A stretch of 64,000 bases of DNA from Eubacterium sp. GTDB lineage: Bacteria; Bacillota; Clostridia; Lachnospirales; Lachnospiraceae. This document shows positions 8,289 through 17,551 of this stretch, one piece after another. Numbering within the stretch: position 1 is the stretch's first letter; every line of letters starts with the position of its first letter. A program made the translations under genes and the position numbers. The notes under the pieces were generated by a model. It worked only from the letters and a program-made list of their open reading frames with translations. It had not been told where the DNA came from and did no database searches. Location: assembly GCA_017475235.1 (NCBI GenBank), contig JAFVGA010000020.1, forward strand, positions 43,769 to 107,768, read 5' to 3'.

Positions 8289-9404
8289 CTATTCCTTATT
8301 AAACTCAATTTCATCATTCTCATAGTTGTAGGAAACCAAAGTACAGTCGCTCCATTCGCATGACTCTGTTGGTCTGTTTCCTTTTGTGAAGTATCTTATA
8401 CTATCTTTTTTATTTTTCTCAATTACTTCTTCTGGAAAATCTGATGCAACAATATATGCTTCCACCATGGAATAATCTCCAAAGGCATACTCTTGTGTGA
8501 CCCAATCAACGTACTTCATTACTTGATCTATTACTTCTACACTTGCTGCATCTTTCTTTATCTCAATAATAAGATATTTCGATATAGTATTGTACCCTTT
8601 AATATATCTATATCCAAAGATATCCATCTTATCCATATAATCAATTGGTTTAAATGGTGATGCAATTACTTGATGTGAAATATAATCCCATTTACCAAAG
8701 ACTTCATTGTCTGTCTTTAGCATTTCGCAAAGATGAGCTTCAATGGCCATTTCGTGTTTGATTTTGTTTTCATCCTTTGCATTAAGTAATATATTATAGG
8801 TATTCAATCTATGATCTTGTTTGATTTTGTGTTCTATTTTTAAATGATGTGAATTACTAAACTCATAAATATCCTTTTGTTCGTATAATTCTTCTTCATT
8901 TCTTTTTAGAATAATATCCATTAATGCTGAATCTTCTTCGTCATCAATCTTAATAAACGACACTTTCCACATAGCTCTAAGCATCTTGAATTTTTGTGGA
9001 TTACTCGCCAATACATCATCCATATCAATCCCCTTTTTAAAGAAATATGGTGAAGGTTTAAACAAACATAGACATCTATTGGCAGTATTCCCTTCTTCTA
9101 ACAATGGAGATAATTTTGAATAATCATCATCTGAATAATTTTTAGGAATATCAGCTTTAAAATAATTTAAATATTTACAATCGTCACCTATATTAACTAA
9201 CTCACCTATTCCATAAATTTTTCTCTTAAAGAAAAAATAAATATGGTTTCCTTCCTCCATGCTTAAATAGTCAGCAAAAGTACCCTCATGATGAACTCCC
9301 CAGTTTCCATTTCTAGGTTTCCCTAAAACTGTGCTGTATGTTCCTGATTTTATACACTTATCTAATGATTCTAGGCTATCAATAGTCATTATATATCCTG
9401 CCAT
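8289..9404 (-). CDS. Predicted restriction endonuclease, NucS/DUF91-like C-terminal nuclease domain
   Basis: 371 residues. The last ~120 residues carry a PD-(D/E)xK nuclease core: an Asp in KMDIFGY, then YLIIEIKKD as the E-x-K half, then VIDQVMKYVDW, the layout of the NucS/DUF91 fold. The first ~110 residues (GNWGVHHEG, HIYFFFKRKIYGIGEL) look like an EVE/PUA-type barrel, a fold that can read modified bases; this part is only inferred. Lies 14 bases after a DNA cytosine methyltransferase gene, so it is most simply the restriction partner of a type II system. Recognition sequence unknown. Confidence 0.75.
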   Translation of the reverse strand: MAGYIMTIDSLESLDKCIKSGTYSTVLGKPRNGNWGVHHEGTFADYLSMEEGNHIYFFFKRKIYGIGELVNIGDDCKYLNYFKADIPKNYSDDDYSKLSPLLEEGNTANRCLCLFKPSPYFFKKGIDMDDVLASNPQKFKMLRAMWKVSFIKIDDEEDSALMDIILKRNEEELYEQKDIYEFSNSHHLKIEHKIKQDHRLNTYNILLNAKDENKIKHEMAIEAHLCEMLKTDNEVFGKWDYISHQVIASPFKPIDYMDKMDIFGYRYIKGYNTISKYLIIEIKKDAASVEVIDQVMKYVDWVTQEYAFGDYSMVEAYIVASDFPEEVIEKNKKDSIRYFTKGNRPTESCEWSDCTLVSYNYENDEIEFNKE

Positions 9405-9418
9405 AAATACCTCCCAAC

Positions 9419-10768
9419 CTATTCTTCTTTTGAAAAGATTTCGTCAAGTTCACTTTCCATCTGCTTAATCAAATCGACAACTAATGCGTTTCCCATACAG
9501 AAATATCTAGTTCTCTCTGGCATTGGAACTACCTCTCCATCTATAAAACAATCTTTTGTCCAATCATCCGGAAATCCTTGAATTCTTTCTGTTTCAATTG
9601 GAGTAAGCAATCTAATTTGTTTTGTCATCTTGTCTCTTACGATGTGGGTGCTTCTATTGAAGCTTCCTTCCGATGTTAGCATTGTTCTTGCAGGAACATC
9701 CCATTCGTCTATCATCGAGATTGGGCCCTCAGAAAAAACATATTTATGTCCATTAGCTGCAGTTCTAAGTTTTTTCTTTGCGCCTTTTAAGTATTGCCAA
9801 GTCTGTCTACTCTCTTTTGGAAGCTCCTCTTTTGTTTCGTCACTGTGTGTAATATCTTCATATGTATAATATAGTTTTTCTTTATCGATATAATACTTCG
9901 AATCTACAAGTGATGTTCTATTGTCTTGGAGTATATCTCCTAGTGTAATTGGATCTTTGTAGACTGGTGTTGTTTTAACACTGTATATCTTTCCTTCTAC
10001 CATATATCCCGAATTTTCAAAATCAAAGCTGAAGTTATCAGACACATCTACTATATCTAATGATAAATCTGCTTCCTTTATCTTCTTTTCTTCGAATGTT
10101 TCTAGAGGGAAACTCTTTGCGAAGAATCCTTCTGATTGAATCACGTTATACGGTTCAACTTTTTTCATCTTTTTAAAATAGTTAGTATTCTCTCTGTAAG
10201 CAAAAATATAAGTTCTACGTCTTCTTTGCTGATATCCATATTCTGCTGCATTAAGAACTCTCCACTCTACTGAATATCCATTGAAATTTAGGCAAGCTAG
10301 CATTACACCAAAGTCTCTTCCTCTTTGTTTGGAAGGAGATTTTAATAATCTGTCTACGTTTTCTAATAAGATGAAGGGTGGCTTTTTTTCTTCAATAACA
10401 TCTTTAATAGACCACCATAGAACTCCTTTTTTACCATGAATTCCTTTCTCACCTTTTAATGCTCTAGCTACAGAATAGTCTTGGCAAGGAAATCCACCTA
10501 CAAGTAAGTTGTGGTCCGGAATAGTCGATTTATCTACGTGTGCAATATCTATGTTAGTTGTATCATTACCATTTGTATCTAATGACTGGCCAAATTTATC
10601 TACGTAACAACCATGAGCCCACTGACTTTTTTTGCCTGGTTCCCACTGACTAAACCAGACAGTTTCCCACTTCTCTGGTTTTTTTGTATCTTCAATTTTA
10701 CTAATGGAATTTAAACCGCATCTAAAGCCGCCAACTCCTGCAAATAATTCACAAACTGTCTTCTTCAT
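9419..10768 (-). CDS. DNA (cytosine-5-)-methyltransferase
   Basis: 449 residues with the canonical 5mC methylase motifs in order: ELFAGVGGFRCGL (motif I, SAM binding), GGFPCQDYS (motif IV, catalytic Cys), LLENVDRLL (motif VI), QRRRRTYIFA (motif VIII), a target-recognition region of roughly 170 residues, LTPIETERIQGFP (motif IX) and GNALVVDLI (motif X). Modifies cytosine in double-stranded DNA and protects against the nuclease encoded next. Start ATG at 10768 with a G-poor upstream GAGGTGAA ribosome site. Confidence 0.95.
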   Translation of the reverse strand: MKKTVCELFAGVGGFRCGLNSISKIEDTKKPEKWETVWFSQWEPGKKSQWAHGCYVDKFGQSLDTNGNDTTNIDIAHVDKSTIPDHNLLVGGFPCQDYSVARALKGEKGIHGKKGVLWWSIKDVIEEKKPPFILLENVDRLLKSPSKQRGRDFGVMLACLNFNGYSVEWRVLNAAEYGYQQRRRRTYIFAYRENTNYFKKMKKVEPYNVIQSEGFFAKSFPLETFEEKKIKEADLSLDIVDVSDNFSFDFENSGYMVEGKIYSVKTTPVYKDPITLGDILQDNRTSLVDSKYYIDKEKLYYTYEDITHSDETKEELPKESRQTWQYLKGAKKKLRTAANGHKYVFSEGPISMIDEWDVPARTMLTSEGSFNRSTHIVRDKMTKQIRLLTPIETERIQGFPDDWTKDCFIDGEVVPMPERTRYFCMGNALVVDLIKQMESELDEIFSKEE

Positions 10769-10838
10769 ATTTCACCTCTACTAAATCAAAACTAGTATAT
10801 CACACATACTCTTTAGGATCAAGCATAACCCTTAATCG

Positions 10839-10866
10839 TTTATAGTTTATATTTTGACTTGTACAA
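10839..10866 (-). promoter_or_regulatory. Probable promoter of the restriction-modification operon
   Basis: TTGTAC, 16-base spacer, TATAAA on the minus strand, about 70 bases upstream of the methyltransferase start in otherwise featureless AT-rich sequence. Confidence 0.4.
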
Positions 10867-10887
10867 TTATTGGGACACTTGCAAAAT

Positions 10888-10911
10888 AAAAAAGCTCTTT
10901 CGAGCTTTTTT
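10888..10911 (-). terminator. Terminator after the TM2 gene
   Basis: Ten-base perfect stem AAAAAAGCTC/GAGCTTTTTT with a four-base loop immediately after the TM2 stop codon; works on either strand by symmetry. Confidence 0.85.
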
Positions 10912-10912
10912 A

Positions 10913-11140
10913 TTATTCCCTCAATGGCACTCCATCGCCATCTTTAAATGATCCTAGTAGTAATCTAATTAAATCTATCACCCAGCCTATTCCGAAAAAT
11001 CCTAAGGTGAATAGATAGATTAATCCCCAGAAGATTTTTCCTACATAAAAATTGTGAATACCTAAATAGCCGAAAAGTAAGCATAGGAAAAATGCTACCC
11101 ATCTACTTTTGTCGCTGGTAACTGTATAATATGCACCCAT
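10913..11140 (-). CDS. TM2 domain-containing small membrane protein
   Basis: 75 residues with the TM2 signature: a first helix ending in GYLGIHNFYVGK, a turn, and a second helix WGLIYLFTLGFFGIGWVIDL. The conserved G-x-H-x-F-Y-x-G block between helices is clear. Function of bacterial TM2 proteins is poorly known. Preceded 15 bases upstream by the LRR protein gene, with GGAAGGTAAATA before the ATG, so the two may share a message; followed by a strong terminator. Confidence 0.9.
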   Translation of the reverse strand: MGAYYTVTSDKSRWVAFFLCLLFGYLGIHNFYVGKIFWGLIYLFTLGFFGIGWVIDLIRLLLGSFKDGDGVPLRE

Positions 11141-11155
11141 ATTATTTACCTTCCT

Positions 11156-11722
11156 TTACTTTATTTTTAATTTATAGTTTCCGTAAGGTTGATTCTTTGT
11201 CTTTTTAAAATACTTGTGCGCTTTACTGTTTTTGTAAACGTATATCTTTGTGCCCTGGAGCCCTTCTTCTGTCTCCATAATACTTCTACCTATTTTCTTT
11301 ACAGATTTTGGGAAGTACACTTTCTTAAGGTATGTATCTGCGAAGCACCTCTTCTTTAGCGTTTTTACTCCTTCTTTCATAACGACTTTTTTAATGCCAC
11401 TAAAGATTAGGGCTTCTTTCTTAATAGTCTTACAAGTCTTTGGGATGATTAGTGTTTTGACATATCCTTTGTAGCAGTCGGTTATTTCAAAAGCTGCTTC
11501 ACCTATAGCTTTTACTTTCTTTGGAAGGGTAAGTTTCTTTTTATTACCGAGGTATCTTATTAGCACGCCCTTCTTTATATAGAAGCCTTTTTTGTCTACT
11601 TTTGTGCTGTAGCAGTCTTGGCCGCCGGCGCAGTCTATCGCCTTTACTGGTTGTGCGCTCCACGCTATAGATAGAACTAATGTTAGTGTTAGCAATATTG
11701 CTGTAATTCTCTTAATTATCAT
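11156..11722 (-). CDS. Secreted leucine-rich-repeat protein, BspA/LRR_5 type
   Basis: 188 residues with a Sec signal peptide (about residues 1-28, ending in AWSAQPVKA) and four to five degenerate ~23-residue repeats of the BspA type, seen in KKLTLPKKVKAIGEAAF, LIIPKTCKTIKKEA and VYFPKSVKKIGRS. It lacks any cell-wall anchor motif and is rich in Lys, like other secreted proteins here. Such proteins are thought to bind host or polymer surfaces. GGAG nine bases before the ATG at 11722. Confidence 0.85.
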   Translation of the reverse strand: MIIKRITAILLTLTLVLSIAWSAQPVKAIDCAGGQDCYSTKVDKKGFYIKKGVLIRYLGNKKKLTLPKKVKAIGEAAFEITDCYKGYVKTLIIPKTCKTIKKEALIFSGIKKVVMKEGVKTLKKRCFADTYLKKVYFPKSVKKIGRSIMETEEGLQGTKIYVYKNSKAHKYFKKTKNQPYGNYKLKIK

Positions 11723-11838
11723 AATGATCCGCTCCTTTTCAACAGTTATATTCTACCACATAATCCGGCTATTTACTTCTAGTAGATTTAGTTTTTATAA
11801 GTTATAATATTGGTATATTGAATGTACGGAGGTTTATT

Positions 11839-13641
11839 ATGAAAAAAATATCTAAGATTTTAAGTTTAGTTCTTAGTATTGCGTTGGTAGTGACTTCTAT
11901 CACTTTTACACCAGCCAAGGCTGAGACTATTCAGAAGAAACAATTTCAGTTTTCGAAGATGATGGTAACTAAGGATGAGTATACGAGTGACTACTACTAT
12001 TCCGACAGTTACTTTGCCGATAGCTCATATAATTATAATCCGCATCTTGCGACTATGAGTATGTGTGCGGCATGTGCATCTTCGGGTAATACTATGTCGG
12101 ATCCTGTTTGGTCTGGTTTATCTAAGGATATTGAGGCTTTGCTTTCGGCAAATGGATTTGACACTATCTATGTGAATGAAGACTTTAATAAGGAACCTAC
12201 TAAAGATACTATGGGTTTTGTGTTTGCCAAGAAGGCTATAAAGGTAAATGGCAAAGACTACACTCTTATTGCTGTTAACTTTAGAAATGCCAACTACGGC
12301 AAAGAATGGTTCGGCAATGTAGACGTGGGCGGAGGCACTATGCATGAAGGTTTTACTAATGCAGCCGACAAAGCGCATGAAGCTTTAACTTCTTACGTGA
12401 GAGAAAACGGAATTAAAGAAGATGTAAAGATTTGGATTACTGGTTATTCTAGAGGCGCTGCTGTTTCTAATATATTAGCTAAACAGTTGGATGATGACGG
12501 ATTTATCAGTAGCGCTTCTGTAGAGGCTGAAGATATTTATGCCTATGCTTTTGCTACTCCTGCTGTTACATCTGAGAACAATTATAAGAAGCCTTTGTTT
12601 AAGAATATCTTTAACACTATTTCTAAATATGATGTTGTGCCTCAGGTACCACCTGAGCAGTGGGGATGGCACAGATATGGTGTAGATATTTATCTACCAG
12701 CTTTAGATGATAACAACTATGCTGCTAAGAAGGCTAGAGCGCAAAAGTTCTTAGATTTATTTGCGAAGGGCGAAACAGTTTGCTATGAAAAATTGCCTGG
12801 ATATAAGTTAAGTATTGATATGAGCGGAGTGCAGATTCTTCCTACTGATGAACAGAATGTTCAAAATACAATAGACGCTCTAGTTAGTGCTCTAACAGGT
12901 TCTATTAAAACATCTCAGGATTTTAACGATTTAAAACCTGCCACAGAAGCTGTGTTTGATGTTATATACGATGGTACAGATGAGCAGAAGGCTGCATTTG
13001 TTAATGCACTAAAAGCTAAGATTCCTGAGGGAGAAGAGACTACATTCCTCTTGGGTCTTTTGCAAGATTTGATGGCAGGTGGAGATAAGGCAGTTGATTT
13101 GATTGCTGATTGCTTAGAGGAGGCTGGTATTCCTTTGGCGGACCCGGATGTACAAAAGCCTGCTATCAAGAAGTTATTAACTGCTATAGTACTTGCTGCA
13201 ATGAGCGATTTGGTTGGAACTACTACTGCCGGACTAACTATTGCAAACAACGTAATGCCATTTATTGGTAACCACTTTAATTATAAGTATTTGGCTTGGA
13301 TGCAATCACTTGATTCTAACTACAAGCTAGATTCTGATAACCCACCTTCGCCGAAGGTTACTAAACCTGGCAAGGGTAAGGTTGTTAGTGCTAAGAGAAA
13401 GAGCGCTAAGAAGATTAAGGTTAAGGTTAAGAAGATTAAAGGCGCTAAGGGATATCAGATTAAGGCATACAAAGGCAAGAAGACTTACGTTAAGAAATAT
13501 ACAAAGAAGACTAAGATTACTCTTAAGTCTAAGAAGTTTAAGAAAAAGAAGAAATTGTACGTTAAGGTTCGTGCTTACAAGCTTAATGGTAAGAAGAAAG
13601 TATACGGTAAATGGTCTAAGGCTAAGAAGGTTAAAAAATAA
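11839..13641 (+). CDS. Secreted lipase-like alpha/beta hydrolase with Lys-rich C-terminal domain
   Basis: 600 residues from the ATG at 11839, chosen for GGAGG eight bases upstream rather than the in-frame ATG at 11818. Signal peptide at residues 1-28 (ending TPAKA). The centre carries the nucleophile elbow ITGYSRGAA (G-x-S-x-G) and a downstream KYDVVPQVPP with Asp and WGWHRYG with His, as in class 3 lipase-like proteins. The last ~90 residues form a fibronectin-III-like domain packed with lysine. A TATAAT lies at 11803-11808. Likely an exported esterase or lipase; substrate unknown. Confidence 0.85.
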   Translation: MKKISKILSLVLSIALVVTSITFTPAKAETIQKKQFQFSKMMVTKDEYTSDYYYSDSYFADSSYNYNPHLATMSMCAACASSGNTMSDPVWSGLSKDIEALLSANGFDTIYVNEDFNKEPTKDTMGFVFAKKAIKVNGKDYTLIAVNFRNANYGKEWFGNVDVGGGTMHEGFTNAADKAHEALTSYVRENGIKEDVKIWITGYSRGAAVSNILAKQLDDDGFISSASVEAEDIYAYAFATPAVTSENNYKKPLFKNIFNTISKYDVVPQVPPEQWGWHRYGVDIYLPALDDNNYAAKKARAQKFLDLFAKGETVCYEKLPGYKLSIDMSGVQILPTDEQNVQNTIDALVSALTGSIKTSQDFNDLKPATEAVFDVIYDGTDEQKAAFVNALKAKIPEGEETTFLLGLLQDLMAGGDKAVDLIADCLEEAGIPLADPDVQKPAIKKLLTAIVLAAMSDLVGTTTAGLTIANNVMPFIGNHFNYKYLAWMQSLDSNYKLDSDNPPSPKVTKPGKGKVVSAKRKSAKKIKVKVKKIKGAKGYQIKAYKGKKTYVKKYTKKTKITLKSKKFKKKKKLYVKVRAYKLNGKKKVYGKWSKAKKVKK

Positions 13642-13652
13642 ATGATTATAAT

Positions 13653-13686
13653 AAAAAGGCTATTGGAAATATCCAATAGCCTTTTT
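13653..13686. terminator. Bidirectional terminator between convergent genes
   Basis: Perfect 15-bp stem AAAAAGGCTATTGGA and its complement with a 4-base loop; A/T runs on both sides serve the lipase gene on the plus strand and the permease gene on the minus strand. Confidence 0.92.
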
Positions 13687-13698
13687 CTTTTGTCTTTT

Positions 13699-15168
13699 TT
13701 ATTTTTTGTTTTGCTTTCTGGCTATCGCCATCATCACAAATCCTAAGCATACTAAAACGATAGGTACTATTACATTTGATACTGTCTGGAAGATGTTTAC
13801 TGTTCCGTCTTTGTTTGTTGTGTACATTCCCATGATACACGATATCAATGTTAGCAAGAAACACCATATAGCCACTGACATTCCTAGGTATTTGTTCTTT
13901 AGGAATTTGTAGTCGGCGTCTTTGTCGAAGAAGCGTTTCTTTAAGAAGTAGTACGCTACAAATACCCAACAATACCTTAATGGCATACAGACTGAGTTCA
14001 TCTTCGTCAAGAAGTTGTTTAGCGCATCGTTATTGCCTGCGCCTAGTGCCGGAACTATCATTAATATTGTTACGATCACTACTACCAATATTAGACCGTT
14101 TCTGTATGCGCCCCTCTTGGTCTTTTTGAGTAGTCCTTTTGGAATATATTTTGTATCTGCATTATCAAGCAATACTCTTAGCGGTGCATCTATCGAGATG
14201 ATTAGAGCTGCTAGGAAACATGTTCCTTGCGTGATTGCATATATTATTCTAAATAGAGAACCTACTCCGTAGTACAATCCCAATTTTTCAAATGATTCAT
14301 ACGCTCCGCTTGTTACGAAGTGATCTTTATCTTTCAGTGCGCTTGGATCTGTTACCATTCCAAGTGCTATTGTGCCAAGCACCGCGCAGATAGCAACCAT
14401 TACTGCCACTGCTATCATTCCTCTAGGGAAGTTCTTGCCCGGCTTTTTCATCTGGTTAACGTACGGAGCAATTTTTTCTGCACCACCTACTGCCAATATT
14501 AGAATTGAGAAACTCGTAAAGAATCCAATTCCCATCTCTGGTGTAAATGTATCTAGGCTCCATTTGATTTGCTGAACCTTACCATCTGTGATATGAGGTG
14601 CTGCCCAAATCATTAGTATAAACAATAGTGATAAGACGAATGAACAAATGCCTGCCACTGATGCTATCTTTTTAATAATGCTTATTCCACGTGTAGTTAG
14701 AAATATACAGAATAAGAATATTCCCCAGCACGCTAAAGCTACCAATAGGGTTGGAAGTTGTTCAATTTTGTTTGCTCCCTTTTCGCCAAAGATTGCCCAG
14801 CTAGCCGCCACCAACACTTGGTTTGGCTTTTGTGATAGATATGGCATATGCACTACCCAGTACATCCATCCTGCAAAGAACGCAAACACTGGAGCTGTAG
14901 TTTTTAGCGTCCAAGAACTAACTCCGCCTCCTGATTCTTTGAAGGTGGCTCCCATCTCACCTACTATCAATGCGTATGGCACAAAGTACAATGCCATGAT
15001 AAGTATCCATGGTACTACCGCTGGCAATCCACCATAGTAAGCATAGCCGTTGATGATGTTACCGAAGCCCCACACTGTGGTGAATCCCATAAATGCTAGG
15101 GTATACCACATCATTTTTTTGTTTTTCTTCTGCTGCTCGGCTGGTGCCGATGTTGGTTGTTTACTCAT
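13699..15168 (-). CDS. Amino acid permease, APC superfamily (glutamate/GABA antiporter-like)
   Basis: 489 residues with about twelve membrane helices. After a hydrophilic N-terminus the first helix has FTTVWGFGNIINGYAYYGG, then EMGATFKESGGGVSSW, the APC pattern close to the glutamate:GABA antiporter branch. Exchanges or imports an amino acid at the cytoplasmic membrane; the substrate is not determined. Monocistronic, with AGAGGAATAATT before the ATG and a shared terminator downstream. Confidence 0.88.
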   Translation of the reverse strand: MSKQPTSAPAEQQKKNKKMMWYTLAFMGFTTVWGFGNIINGYAYYGGLPAVVPWILIMALYFVPYALIVGEMGATFKESGGGVSSWTLKTTAPVFAFFAGWMYWVVHMPYLSQKPNQVLVAASWAIFGEKGANKIEQLPTLLVALACWGIFLFCIFLTTRGISIIKKIASVAGICSFVLSLLFILMIWAAPHITDGKVQQIKWSLDTFTPEMGIGFFTSFSILILAVGGAEKIAPYVNQMKKPGKNFPRGMIAVAVMVAICAVLGTIALGMVTDPSALKDKDHFVTSGAYESFEKLGLYYGVGSLFRIIYAITQGTCFLAALIISIDAPLRVLLDNADTKYIPKGLLKKTKRGAYRNGLILVVVIVTILMIVPALGAGNNDALNNFLTKMNSVCMPLRYCWVFVAYYFLKKRFFDKDADYKFLKNKYLGMSVAIWCFLLTLISCIMGMYTTNKDGTVNIFQTVSNVIVPIVLVCLGFVMMAIARKQNKK

Positions 15169-15277
15169 AATTATTCCTCTTATTATTTTTTATCCGACCT
15201 AGTTCGATATTTTTATTTTATCACATATTATATTCAAAACGAATAATTCTAATATATATTTATGAACCCTTTTGTTA

Positions 15278-15283
15278 TATAAT
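15278..15283 (+). promoter_or_regulatory. -10 element immediately upstream of the DUF2752 gene
   Basis: TATAAT ends seven bases before the ATG at 15291, so the message would start at the start codon; no ribosome site is present. If correct, this is a leaderless transcript. Confidence 0.4.
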
Positions 15284-15290
15284 TTTTTAT

Positions 15291-15701
15291 ATGAGGTTAT
15301 TGTCTAAGTTGGACTACGTGCAAAAAAGAATAATTGCACTCTATGTGTTTTTGATTTGTGCTGCGATTGGGATTTATATTTTTATAATAATCACGGGGCA
15401 ATCTTTTGCTTGCCCTATTTACAAAATAACTGGCCTCTACTGCCCAGCTTGTGGAATCACCAGGTCTACCGTAAATCTACTTCACTTTAGATTCTACGAA
15501 GCATTTAGAAATCATCCAGCATTTATCATTGGTGCAATTGTATGGTTTTTGATTAGTATCTTTGCATTTATCGGAAAACCTAAGTGTTTTAGAAACTCCA
15601 AGGTTATTTTAAAAATTTTATACGTAACTTTGGCACTATTTGTTTTGTTTGCAATCTTCAGAAATATTCCAGGTTTTGAGTTTTTGCACCCGATAAGTTA
15701 A
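15291..15701 (+). CDS. DUF2752 membrane protein
   Basis: 136 residues with three membrane helices and the DUF2752 hallmark CPIYKITGLYCPACGITRST, where two to three cysteines sit in a loop after the first helix. Function of this family is unknown; the Cys pattern suggests metal or disulfide binding. No ribosome site before the ATG; in-frame TTG codons at 15300 and 15309 with a GAGG just upstream are alternative starts. Confidence 0.85.
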   Translation: MRLLSKLDYVQKRIIALYVFLICAAIGIYIFIIITGQSFACPIYKITGLYCPACGITRSTVNLLHFRFYEAFRNHPAFIIGAIVWFLISIFAFIGKPKCFRNSKVILKILYVTLALFVLFAIFRNIPGFEFLHPIS

Positions 15702-15713
15702 ATGATACGCAAT

Positions 15714-15745
15714 AAAAATAGGGGACTTGCTCGTCCCCTATTTTT
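15714..15745. terminator. Bidirectional terminator
   Basis: Stem AAAAATAGGGGAC with its complement around a six-base loop, between the convergent DUF2752 and STAS genes; T runs on both strands. Confidence 0.92.
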
Positions 15746-15771
15746 TATTGTTATTTAATTTTCCTCCCGTA

Positions 15772-16071
15772 TTACTCTACTTCAAACACTGCATCTAGGC
15801 ATGTGTCTTTCAGTACTTTATTAAAAAATTCACCCACGTTAGTAAGTTTCATTGTGCCATCTTCTTCCTTCAGTTGCTTGTATGTAGCAAGAAGCACACG
15901 TATACCTGCAGAGGATACGTAGTCGCACTCAGCAAAATCTAGTTTTAAGTTTTTCACTCCACTCAAATTTTCGTCTAAAAGTTCTTTCAGTTCAGGCGCA
16001 GTCACTGTGTTAAGTTCTCCTGACAAGTGAACAATTAATTCTTCCCCATTTTTTTCTGTTGTTAAATTCAT
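15772..16071 (-). CDS. STAS-domain anti-anti-sigma factor-like protein (SpoIIAA/RsbV type)
   Basis: 99 residues, one STAS domain: VHLSGELN near the N-terminus, LKLDFAECDYVSSAGIRVLL with the Ser53/Ser54 pair at the position phosphorylated in SpoIIAA and RsbV. In partner switching the unphosphorylated form binds an anti-sigma kinase and frees its target; a SpoIIE-type phosphatase resets it. Encoded nine bases after such a phosphatase, and in the same operon as a MATE exporter fused to a kinase-like domain. No sigma factor is nearby. Confidence 0.92.
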   Translation of the reverse strand: MNLTTEKNGEELIVHLSGELNTVTAPELKELLDENLSGVKNLKLDFAECDYVSSAGIRVLLATYKQLKEEDGTMKLTNVGEFFNKVLKDTCLDAVFEVE

Positions 16072-16080
16072 TTTTTTCTC

Positions 16081-17535
16081 CTATTCTTTAATGGATATAA
16101 TTACCATTGTAATATCGTCAAACTGTGAGACACCCTTTGCAAAACTATTGATGTCATCAACCATTTTGTTTAGAGTTTCTTCTCCTGAACAATCTCTTGT
16201 ATCTTCTAGCATCTTTTCTACTTTTTCTACACCATACAATTCATTATTCTTATTATGAGCTTCTGTGGCACCGTCAGTGTAGAGCAACAATCTATCTCCC
16301 TTTTCTAGATGAATCTCACTTTGATCATATTGGGTGTTTTCAAAAGCTGCAAGCATTAAGCCGTGAACTGTCTCTAATTCTTCACAACCCTTACCCTTTC
16401 GTTGAAGTATAGGATAATTATGTCCAGCATTAGTATATTGTAATGTCATAGTTCGGATATCCAATATTCCTATCCAAACAGTAGCAAACATGCTCTCTTT
16501 ATTATTCTCGCAAAGTCTAACGTTAGCTTCATTTAGTATTTCTGATGTGCTCTCTTTAAAAAGTGCATAATCCTTGATAATAGTTTTGGCTGTCATCATA
16601 AATAGCGCAGCTGGGGTTCCTTTGCCGGAGACATCTGCTATTAAAAAGCACATACGATTTTCATCAATAAAAAAGTAATCGTAAAAATCGCCACCTACTT
16701 CTTTGGCAGTGTTCAAACTACATTTCATATCTATATTTAAATACTTGTCAAACTCTGGTGTGGTTGGTGGCAAGGCATCAGTTTGAATCTTCGCCGCAAT
16801 ACGAAGATCGGTTTCTATTGCTTCTACCTTTGCCCTACTTTTTAAAACAGTTTTGGTACTGACATTAGTAACCAAATATACAAGCGCTATTGACACTGGC
16901 AAAGATAAGTTCTCATAATTGCTTAATTTTTCCCCTAGAATAAGTTGCTGTAACCAATATAATATAGGAATCATTATGCAGAAAATAAACAAACTTCCTA
17001 GTATCTCTGCATTTTCAGGTTTTTTCTTTCTGCCGATGGTAAGGAAATATATTGTCAAAATAATTGGTGAGAATACATAGAAATACAACAAGCCAATGTA
17101 GAGCGTTCCAAACAATACCATCTCTTGTACCCTACCTGTCTCTGTCATCTTAAACACTAGATGTGTCCAAGGCGTACTTATACATAGCAGCGCAAATGCT
17201 GTTACAGGAATTATGTATGCTATGATAAGTCCTATTTTGTTGATTTCGATTCCTAATTTGCCAACTAAATATCTGTTCAAAAGTGCGGCAAAAACCACAA
17301 ATGAAATACAGTATCCACATCCTGCTATATATGCCAATGTGTTGATCTCAGGATGTTTTTCTACCATAGTCCAGGCAATCTCAAATGCACACATAACTAT
17401 TCCGGCAATAGTCATGCGTGAGATATAATCTGTAATTTTTTGTTTGTAAAGCAAAATGTTATTAACTAACAAAATTAATAACAAACATGCTCCCACAAAC
17501 AATAGTTCTAAGTATAAGCGATCTTGTGCCATCAT
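16081..17535 (-). CDS. Membrane-bound SpoIIE/PP2C-type serine phosphatase
   Basis: 484 residues. About seven membrane helices fill residues 1-225, then a linker and a SpoIIE-type PP2C domain with the metal-binding motifs EVGGDFYDYF, ADVSGKGTPAALFM, LLLYTDGATEA and SQFDDITM. It should sense a signal at the membrane and dephosphorylate the STAS protein encoded next. The membrane domain differs from that of the second SpoIIE protein at 25572-26933. Gap of 16 bases to the upstream MATE fusion gene. Confidence 0.92.
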   Translation of the reverse strand: MMAQDRLYLELLFVGACLLLILLVNNILLYKQKITDYISRMTIAGIVMCAFEIAWTMVEKHPEINTLAYIAGCGYCISFVVFAALLNRYLVGKLGIEINKIGLIIAYIIPVTAFALLCISTPWTHLVFKMTETGRVQEMVLFGTLYIGLLYFYVFSPIILTIYFLTIGRKKKPENAEILGSLFIFCIMIPILYWLQQLILGEKLSNYENLSLPVSIALVYLVTNVSTKTVLKSRAKVEAIETDLRIAAKIQTDALPPTTPEFDKYLNIDMKCSLNTAKEVGGDFYDYFFIDENRMCFLIADVSGKGTPAALFMMTAKTIIKDYALFKESTSEILNEANVRLCENNKESMFATVWIGILDIRTMTLQYTNAGHNYPILQRKGKGCEELETVHGLMLAAFENTQYDQSEIHLEKGDRLLLYTDGATEAHNKNNELYGVEKVEKMLEDTRDCSGEETLNKMVDDINSFAKGVSQFDDITMVIISIKE

Positions 17536-17551
17536 AGCTCATACACCTTCC

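Noticed and set aside
13382-13645. A Leu/Arg-rich open frame inside the end of the lipase-like gene
   Set aside because: It is the shifted reading of a Lys-codon-rich tract (AAG repeats) in the real gene, with no ribosome site of its own.
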